From NCBI GenBank assembly GCA_003484265.1, contig DNDO01000189.1, positions 1-6,326 of the forward strand: a DNA stretch of 6,326 bases. Reading direction: 5' to 3'. The number at the start of each line of letters is the position of its first letter. Position 1 is the first letter of the stretch. Made by a program: the position numbers and the translations under genes. The notes below the pieces were generated by a model. It saw nothing but the letters and a program-made list of their open reading frames with translations, did not search any database and had not been told where the DNA came from. Positions 5,697-6,326 of this stretch are shown in pieces. The DNA comes from Anaerolineae bacterium (GTDB lineage: Bacteria > Chloroflexota > Anaerolineae > Anaerolineales > Villigracilaceae).

Positions 5697-6326
5697 ATGA
5701 ATCGCGAAAAATATTTCTGGATCTTTGACTTTCTCTTCCTGCTTATTTTCATCCTCGCAGGCTATTTGCGTTTGACTGGCGCCAACTGGGGTGAAGGACA
5801 ACACCAGCATCCGGATGAAAACTTCCTGACGGGCGTGCTTGGGAGCCTGCGCGCGCAGGACTGCGTGGACGAGACCCTCCCCGTTGACGCCTGCCCTCCT
5901 GAACAAAAACGCTGGCTGACCATCGGCGAGTATTTCGACAGCAAGAATTCCACATTGAACCCATACAATCAGGGATATGCCTTTTTCGTTTATGGCAATC
6001 TGCCGATGACGTTGACGCGTGTCGTTGCCGACGTAATGGACGACACAGATGTCAAAACATTGGGTCGGCAATTATCGGGGATGGCAGATCTCTTCACGAT
6101 ACTTTTCCTGTATCTACTTGTCTCACGCATCTACGGGCGCAAGGTCGGTTTGCTCGCTTCGATTTTCTCTGCGTTGACCGTCATGCAGATTCAACAGTCT
6201 CATTTTTTCACGACCGATCTGTTCGTCAACATGTTTGCATTTCTCGCAATATTCTTCGCAGTCGAAATCGTGATGAGAAAAGAGGAGAAACTTGAGACCG
6301 GAGACAGGTTTAATCTCAAATCCCTG
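5697..6326 (+). CDS. Second GT39/PMT-like membrane glycosyltransferase (N-terminal part, runs off the edge)
   Basis: The first 210 residues are present and the frame is open at the right edge. Helix 1 (about 7-24) is followed by GQHQHPDENF; the HPDE motif (38-41) just after the first helix is a hallmark position for the catalytic acidic residue of GT-C enzymes that use polyprenyl-phosphate sugars. A long outer loop follows (about 42-128) with two cysteines (C56 and C66) that could form a disulfide. Helices then come at about 129-143, 148-163 and 176-193, with SHFFTTDLFVN (168-178), a GT39-like pattern. ATG at 5697 is the first possible start, since an in-frame TGA lies at 5691-5693. No Shine-Dalgarno is evident. 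The segment after residue 197 appears repeat-derived. Lying 73 bases after the other GT39-like gene on the same strand, it probably belongs to the same pathway. The two proteins differ clearly around their acidic motifs (HPDE versus DHAE). Confidence 0.87.
   Translation, partial: MNREKYFWIFDFLFLLIFILAGYLRLTGANWGEGQHQHPDENFLTGVLGSLRAQDCVDETLPVDACPPEQKRWLTIGEYFDSKNSTLNPYNQGYAFFVYGNLPMTLTRVVADVMDDTDVKTLGRQLSGMADLFTILFLYLLVSRIYGRKVGLLASIFSALTVMQIQQSHFFTTDLFVNMFAFLAIFFAVEIVMRKEEKLETGDRFNLKSL
6288..6326 (+). repeat. Short-tandem-repeat-like stretch read in frame at the window edge
   Basis: CTTGAGACCGGAGACAGG and the following AATCTCAAATC are read as KLETGDRFNLKSL (residues 198-210). Words such as LETGD and NLKSL are what GGAGACT-type and AATCTCAA-type short tandem repeats give when translated. 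The stretch begins right after helix 4 and the basic MRKEE, so it would lie in a loop at the cytoplasmic side. The window ends inside it, so its length is unknown. Confidence 0.4.

Noticed and set aside
5469..6071. 200-residue open frame on the - strand spanning the gap between the two GT39-like genes
   Set aside because: It overlaps two convincing coding regions on the other strand and crosses the palindromic repeat; no recognisable motif or start signal.

Overview
The window looks like a stretch of chromosome from an Anaerolineae-type member of the Chloroflexota. This rests on three things: the style of the large family 39 membrane glycosyltransferases, a TATAAT box placed almost directly against a start codon (near-leaderless initiation), and degenerate palindromic repeats in several gaps between genes. 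The assignment is inference, because no taxonomic marker gene is present.

Layout. The left edge holds the last 48 residues of a multipass membrane protein on the + strand (2-148). It converges on a small four-helix membrane protein on the - strand (163-570, YjdF/DUF2238-like), which has a recognisable promoter and ribosome binding site. A 128-base divergent intergenic region (571-698) carries an imperfect palindrome and separate promoters for the two directions. From 699 to the right edge everything runs on the + strand: a family 4 glycosyltransferase (699-1859), a class I SAM methyltransferase overlapping it by ATGA (1856-2626), a second SAM methyltransferase (2692-3405), a 726-residue GT39-like membrane glycosyltransferase (3443-5623), and the first 210 residues of a second GT39-like membrane glycosyltransferase (5697 to the edge).

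Function. The + strand genes fit a glycan-building cluster. The GT4 enzyme would act at the cytoplasmic face, the two methyltransferases could decorate sugars or their carriers, and the two GT-C enzymes would use polyprenyl-phosphate sugars on the outer face of the membrane. Acceptors and sugars cannot be read from the sequence.

The most notable layer is the repeats. Three gaps each hold a different imperfect palindrome (613-682, 2623-2680, 5628-5682). One of them supplies the stop codon of the upstream gene and false start codons for the downstream gene. Both GT39-like genes also contain in-frame stretches that look like domesticated short tandem repeats (3560-3622 and 6288-6326). I saw no tRNA, rRNA, CRISPR array, transposase or defence gene. 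Nothing here clearly amounts to a new system.
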